A DNA stretch of 64,000 bases from Acinetobacter sp. LoGeW2-3 (lineage in GTDB: Bacteria > Pseudomonadota > Gammaproteobacteria > Pseudomonadales > Moraxellaceae): NCBI RefSeq assembly GCF_002688565.1, contig NZ_CP024011.1:682001-746000 (forward strand). Reading direction: 5' to 3'. Under the pieces are notes generated by a model. The model had not been told where the DNA came from. It searched no databases and saw only the letters and a program-made list of their open reading frames with translations. The number at the start of each line of letters is the position of its first letter. The first letter of the stretch is position 1. The translations under genes were made by a program, and so were the position numbers. Shown piece by piece: positions 27,866-37,460 of this stretch.

Positions 27866-29275
27866 ATGCTGATTTATGTGATTCCATTAATTTTATTAAT
27901 CATTGTTTTGATCGTCGTTAAAAAACGGCAGGATGCTCAAGGGTCAGATAAACCAAAAGCAAATACAGCTAAAGCGAGAAAAACTGCAAGTTCAGCACGA
28001 ACCACCCCGGCAAAATCCCGAGTAGTGGAAGAACCTGCAGCTAAATCACAGGAAGCTGTTGCGCTTTCAGCAGATCTGCGCAAGAAGATTGAACGCTTAA
28101 TCAGTGAAGGAAATTTCTTTGCCGCTGAAGCACAAATCAATCAGGCGCTCAAGAAAGACAACCGTCAGCATGAACTGTATCTGTTACTCCTTGATATCCA
28201 TATTCAGCAGAAAGACGAGTTTGCCATTTCCCAGCTGATCAACCATGTCCGTTCACTCGGTCTGGAAGATATTCTTGCACAGGCAGAAGCTAAAAAGGCA
28301 GAATTTGAAAATTCAGCTACGTCGACCAAGGATACAATCGACTTCCCTTCTGCTCAGTTAAGTGCTGGATCACCAGTGTCTGAACCTACACCTGTAGACA
28401 ACAGTGCTGCCTTTGAAGAACTCTCTCCAACCCACAGCCCTGTAGTTAATGATCTAGCTTTTGATGAACTACAACAAGAAAACCAACCTCAAAAAGCAGT
28501 ATTTGAGCCAGCACCATCGCAGAATGATATCCAACCGCTGGAATTCAATTTTGAGCCTAGCTTCAGCAAACCAGCAAGTGATGAACTTAAGGAACAGTCA
28601 GTCTCTACTGGTTTAGAATTTAACTTCTCTGAATCTCCTTCAATATCTGAACCTACACCTACCACATCTGATACTGCTTCACCAACACCAAACTTTAGCT
28701 TTGATTTAAATACATCAACGACCGCTGAAACTGAAAGCACACCTGTTGCAGAACCGGAAACGGCAGTACCAGTCATAGACTTTAGTCTTGACCTAGCCAG
28801 CTCAGAAACACCTGAAGTAACATCGTCTCCTACAGAGGTAGTTCAGCCTCTTGATTTCTCTTTCTCAGTAGATACAACTCCTACTTCAGATACACAAGCA
28901 GAAGTCGCAGCACCAGAGTTTGACTTATCAAGCATAACTACTACTGAACCAACAATTTCTGCAACACCTGCAGTTGCCTCAGAGTTGGATTTTAAACTGG
29001 ATGCCGTTCCTGAAAAACCAGCCAGCGCTGGAATCAGCTTTGAAATTCCATCTGAGCCTGCTATTTCAACAGTCAACCAAAATGATCCACTGATTCAGTC
29101 TTTCCCGGAATTAAAGGAAACTGATGAAGTGGTATTAAATCTGGAATTAGCAGAGCAATATATTCAATTAGGTGCATATGATGCCGCACGTGAAATCTTG
29201 TCAGAGAAAGAAGCAGACTATAGCCCGCAACAACGTACCCACGTTGACCTACTACTGAATCGAATCGCTTCTTAA
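27866..29275 (+). CDS. FimV C-terminal-type protein (membrane anchor, acidic linker, FimV C-terminal domain)
   Basis: 469 aa from ATG 27866, with AAGGGG about 9 bases upstream, so it is translated on its own. An N-terminal membrane segment (residues 2-19, LIYVIPLILLIIVLIVV) is followed by a basic patch and a TPR-like helical part (about 65-140). Then comes a long acidic Ser/Thr/Pro-rich linker with repeated D/E-F-x-F/L units such as LDFSFSVD and LEFNFS. The C-terminus (about 415-469; VLNLELAEQYIQLGAYDAAREIL) matches the FimV C-terminal domain. It lies 73 bp after the LysM part; together the two genes have the domain content of one Pseudomonas FimV. Confidence 0.78.
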   Translation: MLIYVIPLILLIIVLIVVKKRQDAQGSDKPKANTAKARKTASSARTTPAKSRVVEEPAAKSQEAVALSADLRKKIERLISEGNFFAAEAQINQALKKDNRQHELYLLLLDIHIQQKDEFAISQLINHVRSLGLEDILAQAEAKKAEFENSATSTKDTIDFPSAQLSAGSPVSEPTPVDNSAAFEELSPTHSPVVNDLAFDELQQENQPQKAVFEPAPSQNDIQPLEFNFEPSFSKPASDELKEQSVSTGLEFNFSESPSISEPTPTTSDTASPTPNFSFDLNTSTTAETESTPVAEPETAVPVIDFSLDLASSETPEVTSSPTEVVQPLDFSFSVDTTPTSDTQAEVAAPEFDLSSITTTEPTISATPAVASELDFKLDAVPEKPASAGISFEIPSEPAISTVNQNDPLIQSFPELKETDEVVLNLELAEQYIQLGAYDAAREILSEKEADYSPQQRTHVDLLLNRIAS

Positions 29276-29293
29276 GCAAATTCGTTCTACACT

Positions 29294-29320
29294 AAAGCAG
29301 TCACTATGGCTGCTTTTTTT
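29294..29320 (+). terminator. Terminator after the FimV C-terminal gene
   Basis: AAAGCAG / CTGCTTT stem with a 9-nt loop and T-run, running up to the asparaginase start codon. Confidence 0.65.
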
Positions 29321-29323
29321 ATG

Positions 29324-30289
29324 ATGAAAAATATTGCATTAATTTACATGGGAGGCACTTTTGGATGCGTTGGCGATCCACTCGCTCCCATGCCTGCCGA
29401 AGCTTTTTTTATAAAACTAAAAGAATTATTGAATGAAGATATTCATTCAATAGAGTGCTTCTGCGCCCCTGTCATAAAGGACAGTAGTGCATGCACTGCT
29501 CCCGATTGGCTAGCCTTAATCCAATCTATTCAGCAGCTACAGGCTCAGGATTACCAGCACTTTGTCATTATTCATGGCACAGATACCATGAGCTATGCAT
29601 GTGCTGTGTTAGCACATCTCTTAGGGCAATCTGCCTATGTCGTTTTAACCGGTAGCCAGTATCCATTACTGAATGCAGCAGGTGAGCAGCCACGCGAATT
29701 TAGTGACGCGCTGGAAAACCTATGCTTTGCGCTTGACTCCGTACTACAGATCAAGATGGGGGTTTACCTGGCATTTAACCGGGAACTGGTGCATGGTAGA
29801 ACCGCATTAAAACAGCATACTACTGAACTTAAGGCCTTTGCTGGCATAGATGCAGAAGTGAAAATCCCACCGCAATCTTATACACATACGATTAGTCCAC
29901 AAGATTTGGTTAAGGCAGAGCAATTTAATTGTATGAGCGTAATGATGCAGCCGATCGGATTAGATCAACAGCTTCGCAATCTTAAGCAATTATTAAATTC
30001 ACCTCTCCATTTCCTGATTCTGCAAGGCTTTGGTACGGGTAATCTTGCAGTCAATCAAGAACTCATTCAGCTATTTGATGAATTTTATAGTGCGGGCTGT
30101 GCCGTGATTCTCACGACCCAAGTACCTTTCGGTAGCACAGACCAACGTTATGCGATTGCCGATTGGGTTAAAGACAGTAAAGTTTTACTCAATGATAGTT
30201 ATGGTCATGCTGATCTTTATGCAAAAGCCCTGAAAATGTATTTACAATACGACACCGTAGAGCAATGGCACCGCCATTGGTACGATTAG
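29324..30289 (+). CDS. L-asparaginase (type I/II asparaginase family)
   Basis: Hydrolyses asparagine to aspartate and ammonia. I take ATG 29324 (MKNIALIYMGGTFG; about 321 aa); ATG 29321 and 29306 are in frame, but the latter lies inside the terminator hairpin. The nucleophilic Thr is in YMGGTFG, and the second catalytic Thr-Asp pair in IHGTDTMSYA. A conserved LTGSQYPL follows. No signal peptide, so it is cytoplasmic (type I-like). No clear ribosome site is seen; translation may be leaderless or coupled. It precedes truA by 18 bp, which is not the usual fimV-truA neighbour. Confidence 0.85.
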   Translation: MKNIALIYMGGTFGCVGDPLAPMPAEAFFIKLKELLNEDIHSIECFCAPVIKDSSACTAPDWLALIQSIQQLQAQDYQHFVIIHGTDTMSYACAVLAHLLGQSAYVVLTGSQYPLLNAAGEQPREFSDALENLCFALDSVLQIKMGVYLAFNRELVHGRTALKQHTTELKAFAGIDAEVKIPPQSYTHTISPQDLVKAEQFNCMSVMMQPIGLDQQLRNLKQLLNSPLHFLILQGFGTGNLAVNQELIQLFDEFYSAGCAVILTTQVPFGSTDQRYAIADWVKDSKVLLNDSYGHADLYAKALKMYLQYDTVEQWHRHWYD

Positions 30290-30307
30290 TTGAATCTTGA
30301 GGTGAAT

Positions 30308-31105
30308 ATGCAGCGTTTTGCAGTCGGTATTGAGTTTAGTGGAGCACACTACAGAGGTTGGCAAACCCAACAGCCCGGCGTCGCAAGCGTGCAGGAAACC
30401 ATTGAAAAGGTGCTGTCTAAAGTTGCCAATGAACCAATAATCCTACACGGTGCAGGCCGCACTGATGCCGGTGTGCATGCTACCAATATGGTTGCTCATT
30501 TTGACACGTCTGCTGATCGCTCTATATATGGCTGGCTGCGAGGCTGCAATAGCCAGCTACCGAAAGATATTGCGATTCAGTGGATTCAGGAAATGGATAT
30601 GGATTTTCATGCCCGTTTTAAAGCTCAAGCCCGTCGTTATCGCTATGTCGTCTATAACCATCCAGTTCGTTCTGCGTTGCTACACAAGCAAGTCACCCAT
30701 ATCCATTACGACCTAAATGTCGACAAGATGATTCAGGCTGCGATGAAGTTTGAAGGTACACATAATTTTGAAAGTTTCCGTGCCTCTGCCTGCCAATCCA
30801 ATCAACCCGTACGCCATGTGCATCACTGCTGCCTAATCCGTCATGGTCACTATCTGGTACTGGATATTCAGGCTGATGGCTTCCTGCATCATATGGTACG
30901 CAATATCATGGGCTGCTTACTGGAAATTGGTCAGGGCATGTATGAGATTGACCATATTGACGAGATTTTTGCAGCCGAAGACCGTAAAGCGGCTGGTGTG
31001 ACTGCCCCACCAGATGGACTCTACTTTATTCAGGCCCATTATCCAGAACACTTTAATTTACCGAAAGTGCCCTTAGGTCCACATTGGTTGAATATGCCGG
31101 AATAA
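30308..31105 (+). CDS. truA: tRNA pseudouridine(38-40) synthase
   Basis: Modifies uridines 38-40 of tRNA anticodon arms. 265 aa from ATG 30308, chosen because GAGGTG stands 5 bases upstream; an upstream TTG at 30290 has no site. N-terminal VGIEFSGAHYRGWQTQ, catalytic Asp in GAGRTDAGVHA, and later blocks FHARFKAQARRYRYVV and QADGFLHHMVRN. fimV-truA adjacency is seen in Pseudomonas; here an asparaginase gene lies between. Confidence 0.96.
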   Translation: MQRFAVGIEFSGAHYRGWQTQQPGVASVQETIEKVLSKVANEPIILHGAGRTDAGVHATNMVAHFDTSADRSIYGWLRGCNSQLPKDIAIQWIQEMDMDFHARFKAQARRYRYVVYNHPVRSALLHKQVTHIHYDLNVDKMIQAAMKFEGTHNFESFRASACQSNQPVRHVHHCCLIRHGHYLVLDIQADGFLHHMVRNIMGCLLEIGQGMYEIDHIDEIFAAEDRKAAGVTAPPDGLYFIQAHYPEHFNLPKVPLGPHWLNMPE

Positions 31106-31126
31106 GCTAATTATTTTTAGTGTTTA

Positions 31127-31232
31127 AATCCCTCCTAACCTCCCTTTTTAAAGGGAGGAACTCCCTTCCTGAGCAAAGCTTAAGCACTGCTTTAAGCTGA
31201 AGCACAAGAAAGGAGGGACTTAGGGAGGTAAT
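31127..31232. repeat. Intergenic inverted-repeat element between truA and the AraC gene
   Basis: Imperfect terminal inverted repeats (TCCCTCCTAACCTCCC at 31129-31144 against the AGGGACTTAGGGAGGT end at 31214-31229) enclose two internal hairpins: CCTCCCTTT-TT-AAAGGGAGG (31139-31158) and AGCTTAAGCA/TGCTTTAAGCT (31178-31199). No ORF. Looks like a miniature dispersed element; its right end abuts the stop codon of the AraC gene. Confidence 0.6.
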
Positions 31233-32239
31233 TAACGCTGCTTCCGTTTTCTATACTCTACCGGTGTTTCATTGGTCCAGCGTTTAAAAGCACGATAGAA
31301 AGTACTTGGTTCAGAGAAACCTGTTAGATATACAATCCGTTCTACACTTTCAGTCGTTCCCGCCAATAAACGCTTTGCCAAGCGACAGCGATAATCCGAC
31401 AGGATTTGCTGAAAGCTGGTATTGGCTTCGCTCAGCTGGGTACGTAAACGGCGTGGCGTGATATTCAGCTGTGCGGCAACCGTTTCTAGCGTCGTTTCAC
31501 CACTTTCCAAGGTTGAACCGATGGCACGACGAACTTCACCGACCAAATCATAGCGTGCCAGTTCTTGCAGCTTTTCAATCGCCAATTGCTCATGTAATTG
31601 AAGCAATTCTGGCTCTGCCTGCCAGAGGGGAAATTCAAGAATACTTGGATCAAAATACAAACGGGTTTCTTTCTGCCCTAGACTGACAGGGCATTCATAG
31701 ACTCGGAAGTATTCATCATCGGGTGCACCTTTGGAAAAATTGAAGTCGATATAGATCGGTTCAAAGCGCCCCTCAGTAATAAACTTAAAGAAACGCAGCA
31801 CGCCAGACATGGCACATTCAGTGAAATGACGGTTGACAATATTCTCGGCAAAAGGTTGCTCGCCATTGGTTAAATAGCAGCGATCATCTTCAATGACCAG
31901 TTGAGCATGGAAGGCGTCACTGATTAGACGCTGATATGCCAAGGCACGTTTTAGCCCCTCACCAAAGTTTTCCGATGAAATAAACAAATGCTCAATCACC
32001 TGACCACGGTATAGTGGCAAGTGTTCACCCAAATGTAAGCCGATATCGGGGTCCTTACTGACCTCTTCTGCCGCAACCCAGAATGCATATTGCGCACTCA
32101 AAGGGGTACGGTCATTGGCTTCAACCTGGTTTAAGGCGACCCCTGCTTTAGTAAGCAATTCTTCGGTTGGCAAACCCGCACGACGTATCGCCTGGTAGCC
32201 TAATCGCAGTACAACCGATGCATCTGTTAGCTGACCCAC
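31232..32239 (-). CDS. AraC-family transcriptional regulator (Arabinose_bd/OruR-like N-terminal domain)
   Basis: 335 aa. The N-terminal ~200 residues resemble the 'arabinose-binding of AraC' type domain (PF12625-like) seen in OruR, GliR and similar regulators (SAQYAFWVAAEEVSKDPDIGLHLGE). The C-terminal double helix-turn-helix is at about residues 238-332 (VAAQLNITPRRLRTQLSEAN, then IVYLTGFSEPSTFYRAFKRW). Neighbours (truA, infA) give no clue to its target. Effector unknown. Confidence 0.88.
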   Translation of the reverse strand: MGQLTDASVVLRLGYQAIRRAGLPTEELLTKAGVALNQVEANDRTPLSAQYAFWVAAEEVSKDPDIGLHLGEHLPLYRGQVIEHLFISSENFGEGLKRALAYQRLISDAFHAQLVIEDDRCYLTNGEQPFAENIVNRHFTECAMSGVLRFFKFITEGRFEPIYIDFNFSKGAPDDEYFRVYECPVSLGQKETRLYFDPSILEFPLWQAEPELLQLHEQLAIEKLQELARYDLVGEVRRAIGSTLESGETTLETVAAQLNITPRRLRTQLSEANTSFQQILSDYRCRLAKRLLAGTTESVERIVYLTGFSEPSTFYRAFKRWTNETPVEYRKRKQR

Positions 32240-32407
32240 TCAAAAACCTTCCTTGTATGTGCTTCATTTATACCCAAAAAGATATTTTTTAGATTAACTG
32301 TGATTGACCAAACTGACAACATGGTCGGGCACTTTTTTCGTGAAAATATTTGTACTGATGCTTCGCATATTTTGCTTTCATATGATCAGTCTAAAGCCTG
32401 CTATGCC

Positions 32408-32436
32408 TTGTGTTATACGAAAAAATTGACTATAAT
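32408..32436 (+). promoter_or_regulatory. Promoter of infA
   Basis: TTGTGT, 17-bp spacer, TATAAT (consensus), about 35 bp before the infA ATG. Confidence 0.65.
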
Positions 32437-32470
32437 TTGCGCCTTTCTAATTTATTCTTTTAGGTAGGCT

Positions 32471-32692
32471 ATGGCCAATAAAGAGGAACTCATCGAGTTC
32501 GAAGGCGTTGTCACCGAGACGCTTCCTAATACTATGTTCCGTGTACGTTTAGAAAACGGTCACGAAGTGATTGCTCATATCTCTGGTAAAATGCGTAAAC
32601 ACTACATCCGTATTTTGACTGGCGACAGTGTAAAAGTGGAGATGACTCCTTACGACTTAACTAAAGGTCGTATCACTTATCGTGCACGCTAA
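32471..32692 (+). CDS. infA: Translation initiation factor IF-1
   Basis: 73 aa, an S1/OB-fold protein that binds the 30S A site with IF-2 and IF-3. The sequence [20 protein letters not shown]...[20 protein letters not shown]...is the standard IF-1 body, ending [15 protein letters not shown] precedes the ATG. Monocistronic, with its own promoter and terminator. Confidence 0.98.
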   Translation: MANKEELIEFEGVVTETLPNTMFRVRLENGHEVIAHISGKMRKHYIRILTGDSVKVEMTPYDLTKGRITYRAR

Positions 32693-32706
32693 GATTTAGC
32701 GCTAGT

Positions 32707-32736
32707 AAAAAGCCACTGATCAGGGTGGCTTTTTTT
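32707..32736 (+). terminator. Terminator after infA
   Basis: AAGCCAC / GTGGCTT stem with 8-nt loop and T7 run. Confidence 0.85.
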
Positions 32737-32845
32737 GTGCCTGTTATTTCAGGCTCAAACCTTGACCGTGTGTCAAATTACAACAATAAGCTCATTTTCG
32801 ACTCGCTACAATAAAACCAATGGCGTTTTTTGTAGGAGTCAGAAT

Positions 32846-33256
32846 ATGTTATCTGCATTTCGCCAAATGAAACTCGCGTTGCCGAGCATGCTTCTGCTGT
32901 TATTTGCATGTACCCATACGCCCACACTAACCCAAGCCGAACGTGATGCTTATCTACAGCAATACATTGGACAATCCAGTCAAAGCATTTATGCTAACCT
33001 GGATTTAAGCAAACTGGGCTATCAGCAGGTTAATGAACCTGTACTTTCAGAAAAACAACTGGTCTATATCGTACAGCGCCCTGTCGCCCTTCCACTCTCT
33101 GTCGCGCAGCACCCGGTTGCCGGTACGGGTACAGTACCGATTCCAGTAACCCATAGCCCATCACGCGGCTATGATGTGAATCTGCAATGTAAAATCGTAT
33201 TCGAATTGAAAGACAATATTGCTCAAGCAGTGAAATATACCGGTCGAACCTGCTAA
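32846..33256 (+). CDS. Hypothetical lipoprotein
   Basis: 136 aa from ATG 32846, chosen because AGGAG lies about 7 bases upstream; a longer frame to 32735 runs into the infA terminator. A lipoprotein signal is visible: MKLALPSMLLLLFAC with the lipobox LFAC, so Cys22 would be lipidated. The mature part has a helical segment (LQQYIGQSSQSIYANLDLSKL) and repeats of LPLSVAQHP/IPVTHSP type, ending in a Cys. The fold resembles small outer-membrane-assembly lipoproteins only loosely; no family named. Confidence 0.75.
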   Translation: MLSAFRQMKLALPSMLLLLFACTHTPTLTQAERDAYLQQYIGQSSQSIYANLDLSKLGYQQVNEPVLSEKQLVYIVQRPVALPLSVAQHPVAGTGTVPIPVTHSPSRGYDVNLQCKIVFELKDNIAQAVKYTGRTC

Positions 33257-33268
33257 TCCAGCAGACAT

Positions 33269-33297
33269 AAAAAAACGCAGCCTCGGCTGCGTTTTTT
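33269..33297. terminator. Bidirectional terminator between the lipoprotein gene and leuB
   Basis: A7-CGCAGCC-TC-GGCTGCG-T6 perfect stem; the two genes converge here. Confidence 0.88.
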
Positions 33298-33311
33298 GTT
33301 GGTCTAGAAAC

Positions 33312-34391
33312 TTAGCCTAATGCAGCAACCACTGCCTGACCCATTTCCACAGTACCAACTTTGCTCATGCCTTCAGACATAATGTCTGCAGTACGTAGAC
33401 CTTGATCCAGTACGTTACCTACCGCATCTTCAATCGCTTTCGCAGCCGCTTCTTCACGGAAGGTATAACGCAGCATCATTGCAACAGAAAGAATTGTTGC
33501 TAATGGGTTTGCCAAGTTTTGACCTGCGATGTCTGGTGCAGAACCATGACATGGCTCATACATACCTTTGCCATTCTCATCTAATGATGCAGATGGCAAC
33601 ATACCGATTGAACCGGTTAGCATTGCCGCTTCGTCAGATAAGATGTCACCAAACAGGTTAGACGTTACAATTACATCAAATTGTTTAGGCGCACGTACCA
33701 GCTGCATTGCAGCATTGTCGACATACATATGCGACAGGTTGATCTCTGGATATTGCTGTTCTTTCAGTGCAGTAACGGTTTGTTTCCAAAGCTCAGTTAC
33801 TTCAAGGACATTGGCTTTATCGACTGAACATACTTTACCGCCACGCAGGCCAGCAAGTTCAAATGCAACTTTAGCGATACGCTTGATTTCAGATTCTGAA
33901 TAAACATCCGTGTTGAAACCTTGTTTTTCGCCATTTTCCAGTTCACGGATACCACGTGGTTGACCGAAGTAAATACCACCCGTCAATTCACGCACGATCA
34001 GGATATCCAGACCAGCGACAATTTCAGGTTTTAAGCTAGATGCATCAGCAAGTTGCGGATAAAGAATCGCTGGACGCAAATTAGCAAACAGGTTCAATTC
34101 GCTACGTAATTTTAACAGACCACGTTCTGGACGGATTGAACGCTCAATGGTATCCCATTTAGGACCACCTACAGCACCAAGCAGAATGGCATCTGCCTTT
34201 TTCGCCTGTTCAGAAGTCACATCCGGATAAGGTGCACCATGTGCATCAATTGCAGCACCACCTAACAGACCATGTTCCCAGCTTAGATCTAAATTAAATT
34301 TTTCATTTACGCGAGTCAGCACTTGCTCTGCTGCTTTCACAATTTCAGGACCGATGCCGTCACCAGCTAAAATCAAAATTTGTTTAGACAT
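33312..34391 (-). CDS. leuB: 3-isopropylmalate dehydrogenase
   Basis: NAD-dependent oxidative decarboxylation in leucine synthesis; 359 aa from ATG 34391 (a GGA site lies upstream; ATG 34403 is in frame without one). The N-terminus [18 protein letters not shown] is typical. The metal-binding and signature block is [21 protein letters not shown], with [10 protein letters not shown] and the [16 protein letters not shown] block. It is downstream of leuC and leuD on the same strand but separated from leuD by a lipoprotein gene. Confidence 0.96.
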   Translation of the reverse strand: MSKQILILAGDGIGPEIVKAAEQVLTRVNEKFNLDLSWEHGLLGGAAIDAHGAPYPDVTSEQAKKADAILLGAVGGPKWDTIERSIRPERGLLKLRSELNLFANLRPAILYPQLADASSLKPEIVAGLDILIVRELTGGIYFGQPRGIRELENGEKQGFNTDVYSESEIKRIAKVAFELAGLRGGKVCSVDKANVLEVTELWKQTVTALKEQQYPEINLSHMYVDNAAMQLVRAPKQFDVIVTSNLFGDILSDEAAMLTGSIGMLPSASLDENGKGMYEPCHGSAPDIAGQNLANPLATILSVAMMLRYTFREEAAAKAIEDAVGNVLDQGLRTADIMSEGMSKVGTVEMGQAVVAALG

Positions 34392-34431
34392 GAGATGTTC
34401 CATTTATAAAGTCAGCATTTCGCTGACTGGG

Positions 34432-35004
34432 TTAAATTTTCTGTTCCACAAACTCAGCAATGCCAGTTTGAACATTGTAAGGTTTGCAGAAGCGTCGAAT
34501 TGTTTTGGTGTCCTGCAACAGATCTACACAGAGTGGATCAGGTGCAGAGGCCTGTAATAAACTGGTGCTTCGAGCCGAACGCTGGCGATACATCTTAAAG
34601 GTGTATTTATGCTTGGCCTGGAAGTTCTGGAATACATGTAAAACTTCGGCCTTATCCGGACTAATCGGATAAAAGCGCACCACCAGTTCATGCTGCCCCG
34701 CGGGTACCGCCAGGTAAACCGGATTCGGGTCTTTCAAGCTTTGTGCCTGTAAACGCACAAGCTTAAGTTTGAGCGCCTCGCTCTCTACATGCCGGTTTTC
34801 AGCATTGATGATCTTGATATCATCAATACGTTCAAAATTACAATCGTGAGTACCTGAGCAATAGATCAGCGCTTCTGATCCATTTGTCCCACTTGGAGCT
34901 GAATCTGTTAATTTCTTCAACTGCATCGTATCGATGGTCTGACATGCTGTCATTAACATCGAAACCGTACCCAATGCAAATAACTGTTTCCAATAGCTGG
35001 CCAT
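34432..35004 (-). CDS. Hypothetical lipoprotein between leuD and leuB
   Basis: 190 aa with a lipoprotein signal (lipobox LMTAC, Cys at about residue 21). The mature part is beta-rich with several Cys (ALIYCSGTHDCNFERID) and a segment VYLAVPAGQHELVVRFYPI that resembles small PEGA-like or surface-adhesion domains in general. It ends in RRFCKPYNVQTGIAEFVEQ. Not recognised by name. It sits between leuD and leuB on the same strand with gaps of 86 and 40 bp, so it may be cotranscribed, but nothing suggests a role in leucine synthesis. Confidence 0.7.
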   Translation of the reverse strand: MASYWKQLFALGTVSMLMTACQTIDTMQLKKLTDSAPSGTNGSEALIYCSGTHDCNFERIDDIKIINAENRHVESEALKLKLVRLQAQSLKDPNPVYLAVPAGQHELVVRFYPISPDKAEVLHVFQNFQAKHKYTFKMYRQRSARSTSLLQASAPDPLCVDLLQDTKTIRRFCKPYNVQTGIAEFVEQKI

Positions 35005-35090
35005 GCTGAATGTCTAACCCAAACGAAAATTCCATGATTTCACGATATTAGCAAGGGTTAGACTTTCCCGCTATGACAATTTAACTGGAT

Positions 35091-35741
35091 TTAGTCACTA
35101 ATTTCTGCAAATACCCAAGGGCGTGAAGCTTTGGTTTTTTCTTCATAAGCGCGAATGGCATCCGCATCTTGCAAAGTTAAACCGATATCATCCAAGCCAT
35201 TTAACAGGCAGTGCTTGCGGAATGGATCCACTTCAAACTTGAAGCTTTCACCAGACGGCGTACGCACTTCTTGCGCTGCAAGGTCGATGGTTAATTGATA
35301 ACCTTCTGTCGCAGCGCATTCTTTAAATAACTGATCCACGATTTCTTCAGACAGAATCACGGGCAACATGCCGTTTTTAAAGCTGTTATTGAAGAAAATA
35401 TCCGCATAGCTTGGCGCAATCACGGTACGGAAGCCGTATTCATTCAATGCCCATGGCGCATGCTCACGGCTTGAACCACAACCGAAGTTGGCACGTGAAA
35501 TTAAAATCGAGGCACCTTGGTAACGTGGTTTGTTTAATTCAAAATCCGGGTTTAACGGACGTTTTGAATTATCTTGACCTAAATAGCCTTCATCCAAGTA
35601 ACGCAATTCATCAAATAAGTTTTCACCAAAACCGGTACGTTTGATCGATTTTAAGAACTGTTTTGGAATGATTAAATCAGTATCTACATTGGCACGGTCT
35701 AATGGTGCAACGATACCCTGTTCAACGGTATAAGCCTTCAT
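35091..35741 (-). CDS. leuD: 3-isopropylmalate dehydratase small subunit
   Basis: 216 aa. Pairs with LeuC to isomerise 2-isopropylmalate to 3-isopropylmalate. The conserved blocks [13 protein letters not shown] and the swivelling-domain motif [15 protein letters not shown] are present. The 22-bp gap to leuC indicates one operon. Confidence 0.97.
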   Translation of the reverse strand: MKAYTVEQGIVAPLDRANVDTDLIIPKQFLKSIKRTGFGENLFDELRYLDEGYLGQDNSKRPLNPDFELNKPRYQGASILISRANFGCGSSREHAPWALNEYGFRTVIAPSYADIFFNNSFKNGMLPVILSEEIVDQLFKECAATEGYQLTIDLAAQEVRTPSGESFKFEVDPFRKHCLLNGLDDIGLTLQDADAIRAYEEKTKASRPWVFAEISD

Positions 35742-35762
35742 GTCTTTGCTCCTATTAGCCGA

Positions 35763-37196
35763 TTAGAATGAACGTACGTCAACAAAGTGACCGGCAATAG
35801 CTGCTGCCGCTGCCATTGCTGGGCTTACCAAGTGGGTACGACCGCCATTGCCCTGACGACCTTCGAAGTTACGGTTTGACGTTGAAGCACAGTGCTCGCC
35901 CGATTGCAATTTGTCAGCATTCATTGCCAAGCACATAGAACAACCTGGTTCACGCCATTCAAAGCCTGCTTCGATCAAGATTTTGTCCAAACCTTCAGCT
36001 TCAGCTTGGGCTTTTACCAAACCAGAACCTGGAACGACCATTGCCTGTTTAATGCTTGATGCTACTTTCTTGCCTTTCGCCACTTCAGCTGCAGCACGAA
36101 TATCTTCAATACGTGAGTTGGTGCAAGAACCGATAAATACGCGGTCTAACTGGATATCAGACAATGCCTGACCTGCTGTTAAGCCCATATATTGGTAAGC
36201 ACGTGTCCAGTCATTGCGCTGAACATCATCTTTCGCCTGCTCCAAAGTTGGAACTGCTTGAGACACAGGAATTACCATCTCAGGAGAAGTACCCCAAGAT
36301 ACTTGTGGCTCAATCTCTTCACCTTGCAAGACCACAACGGTATCGAAGTGCGCATCTTCATCAGAATGCAAGGTATTCCAGTAAGCAACTGCTTGATCCC
36401 ACTGCTCGCCTTTCGGTGCATATGGACGGTCTTTTACATATTCAATAGTCTTGTCATCGACAGCGACCATGCCGACACGTGCACCGCCTTCGATCGCCAT
36501 GTTACATACGGTCATACGACCTTCAATCGACATGTCACGGAATACTTGGCCGCCGAATTCAATCGCATGACCTGTACCGCCTGCAGTCCCGATTTTACCG
36601 ATAATTGCCAAAACCACATCTTTAGGTGTTACGCCTTGACCCAATTTACCGTCAACGCGTACCAACATGTTTTTCATTTTCTTTTGAACAAGACATTGGG
36701 TTGCCAATACATGTTCAACTTCAGATGTACCAATACCATGTGCCAAACAGCCAAAAGCACCATGCGTTGCGGTATGTGAGTCACCACACACAACGGTCAT
36801 GCCTGGCAAGGTCAAGCCCTGCTCAGGCCCCACAACATGCGCGATCCCTTGGCGGATATCGTTAATATCGAATTCAACGATATCGAAAGTCTTACAGTTG
36901 TCATCTAAAGTTTGTACCTGGATACGTGAAGTTTCATCTTCAATCCCAGAAATACCCTCTGAACGTTCTTTAGTAGAAGTCGGTACGTTATGGTCTGGTG
37001 TCGCTACGTTGGCACTTAAACGCCATGGTTTACGACCCGCCAGTTGTAAGCCTTCGAATGCCTGCGGAGAAGTTACTTCATGCAATAAATGACGGTCGAT
37101 ATAGAGTAAAGCTGAACCATCGTCACGCTGTTTTACTAAATGGTCATCCCATAACTTATCGTATAATGTTTTTGCTGTTTGGGTCTCGCCTGCCAT
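35763..37196 (-). CDS. leuC: 3-isopropylmalate dehydratase large subunit
   Basis: 477 aa from ATG 37196, with GGAG 9 bases upstream; an in-frame ATG at 37211 is less well placed. [4Fe-4S] aconitase-family enzyme of leucine synthesis. Iron-sulfur cysteines are in [13 protein letters not shown] and [11 protein letters not shown]. The substrate motif [15 protein letters not shown] is present. First gene of the minus-strand leuC-leuD set. A LysR gene lies further upstream, on the opposite strand, beyond the DUF2061 gene. Confidence 0.97.
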   Translation of the reverse strand: MAGETQTAKTLYDKLWDDHLVKQRDDGSALLYIDRHLLHEVTSPQAFEGLQLAGRKPWRLSANVATPDHNVPTSTKERSEGISGIEDETSRIQVQTLDDNCKTFDIVEFDINDIRQGIAHVVGPEQGLTLPGMTVVCGDSHTATHGAFGCLAHGIGTSEVEHVLATQCLVQKKMKNMLVRVDGKLGQGVTPKDVVLAIIGKIGTAGGTGHAIEFGGQVFRDMSIEGRMTVCNMAIEGGARVGMVAVDDKTIEYVKDRPYAPKGEQWDQAVAYWNTLHSDEDAHFDTVVVLQGEEIEPQVSWGTSPEMVIPVSQAVPTLEQAKDDVQRNDWTRAYQYMGLTAGQALSDIQLDRVFIGSCTNSRIEDIRAAAEVAKGKKVASSIKQAMVVPGSGLVKAQAEAEGLDKILIEAGFEWREPGCSMCLAMNADKLQSGEHCASTSNRNFEGRQGNGGRTHLVSPAMAAAAAIAGHFVDVRSF

Positions 37197-37395
37197 GTCG
37201 ATGTGCTCCACTGGACTGGGTAAATTCTATCTCTAATTTTGATTATATCGCTGCAATCACATAAATCTAATTTATCATTTTTATTAGTTAATAAACTTTT
37301 TGGAATCTTTGAAATCGAAGTTTAAACAAGTAGATATTGATTTTTATTTAATCTAATTTATCGATCATTTTCTTCAATATATTCGTTTTTACAAA

Positions 37396-37414
37396 TTAAA
37401 TGAGAATTATTATT
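37396..37414. promoter_or_regulatory. Fur-box-like sequence before the DUF2061 gene
   Basis: TTAAATGAGAATTATTATT matches 13 of 19 positions of the GATAATGATAATCATTATC consensus by eye. It lies 47 bp before ATG 37461. The surrounding DNA is very AT-rich, so chance is possible. Confidence 0.35.
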
Positions 37415-37460
37415 ATTTCTTCATACAGAACACATTCAATCTCTTTTGAGGAATATCGAC

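Noticed and set aside
32735..32845. Longer N-terminus for the lipoprotein at 32846
   Set aside because: It would start in the infA terminator; ATG 32846 has a good ribosome site followed by a lipoprotein signal.
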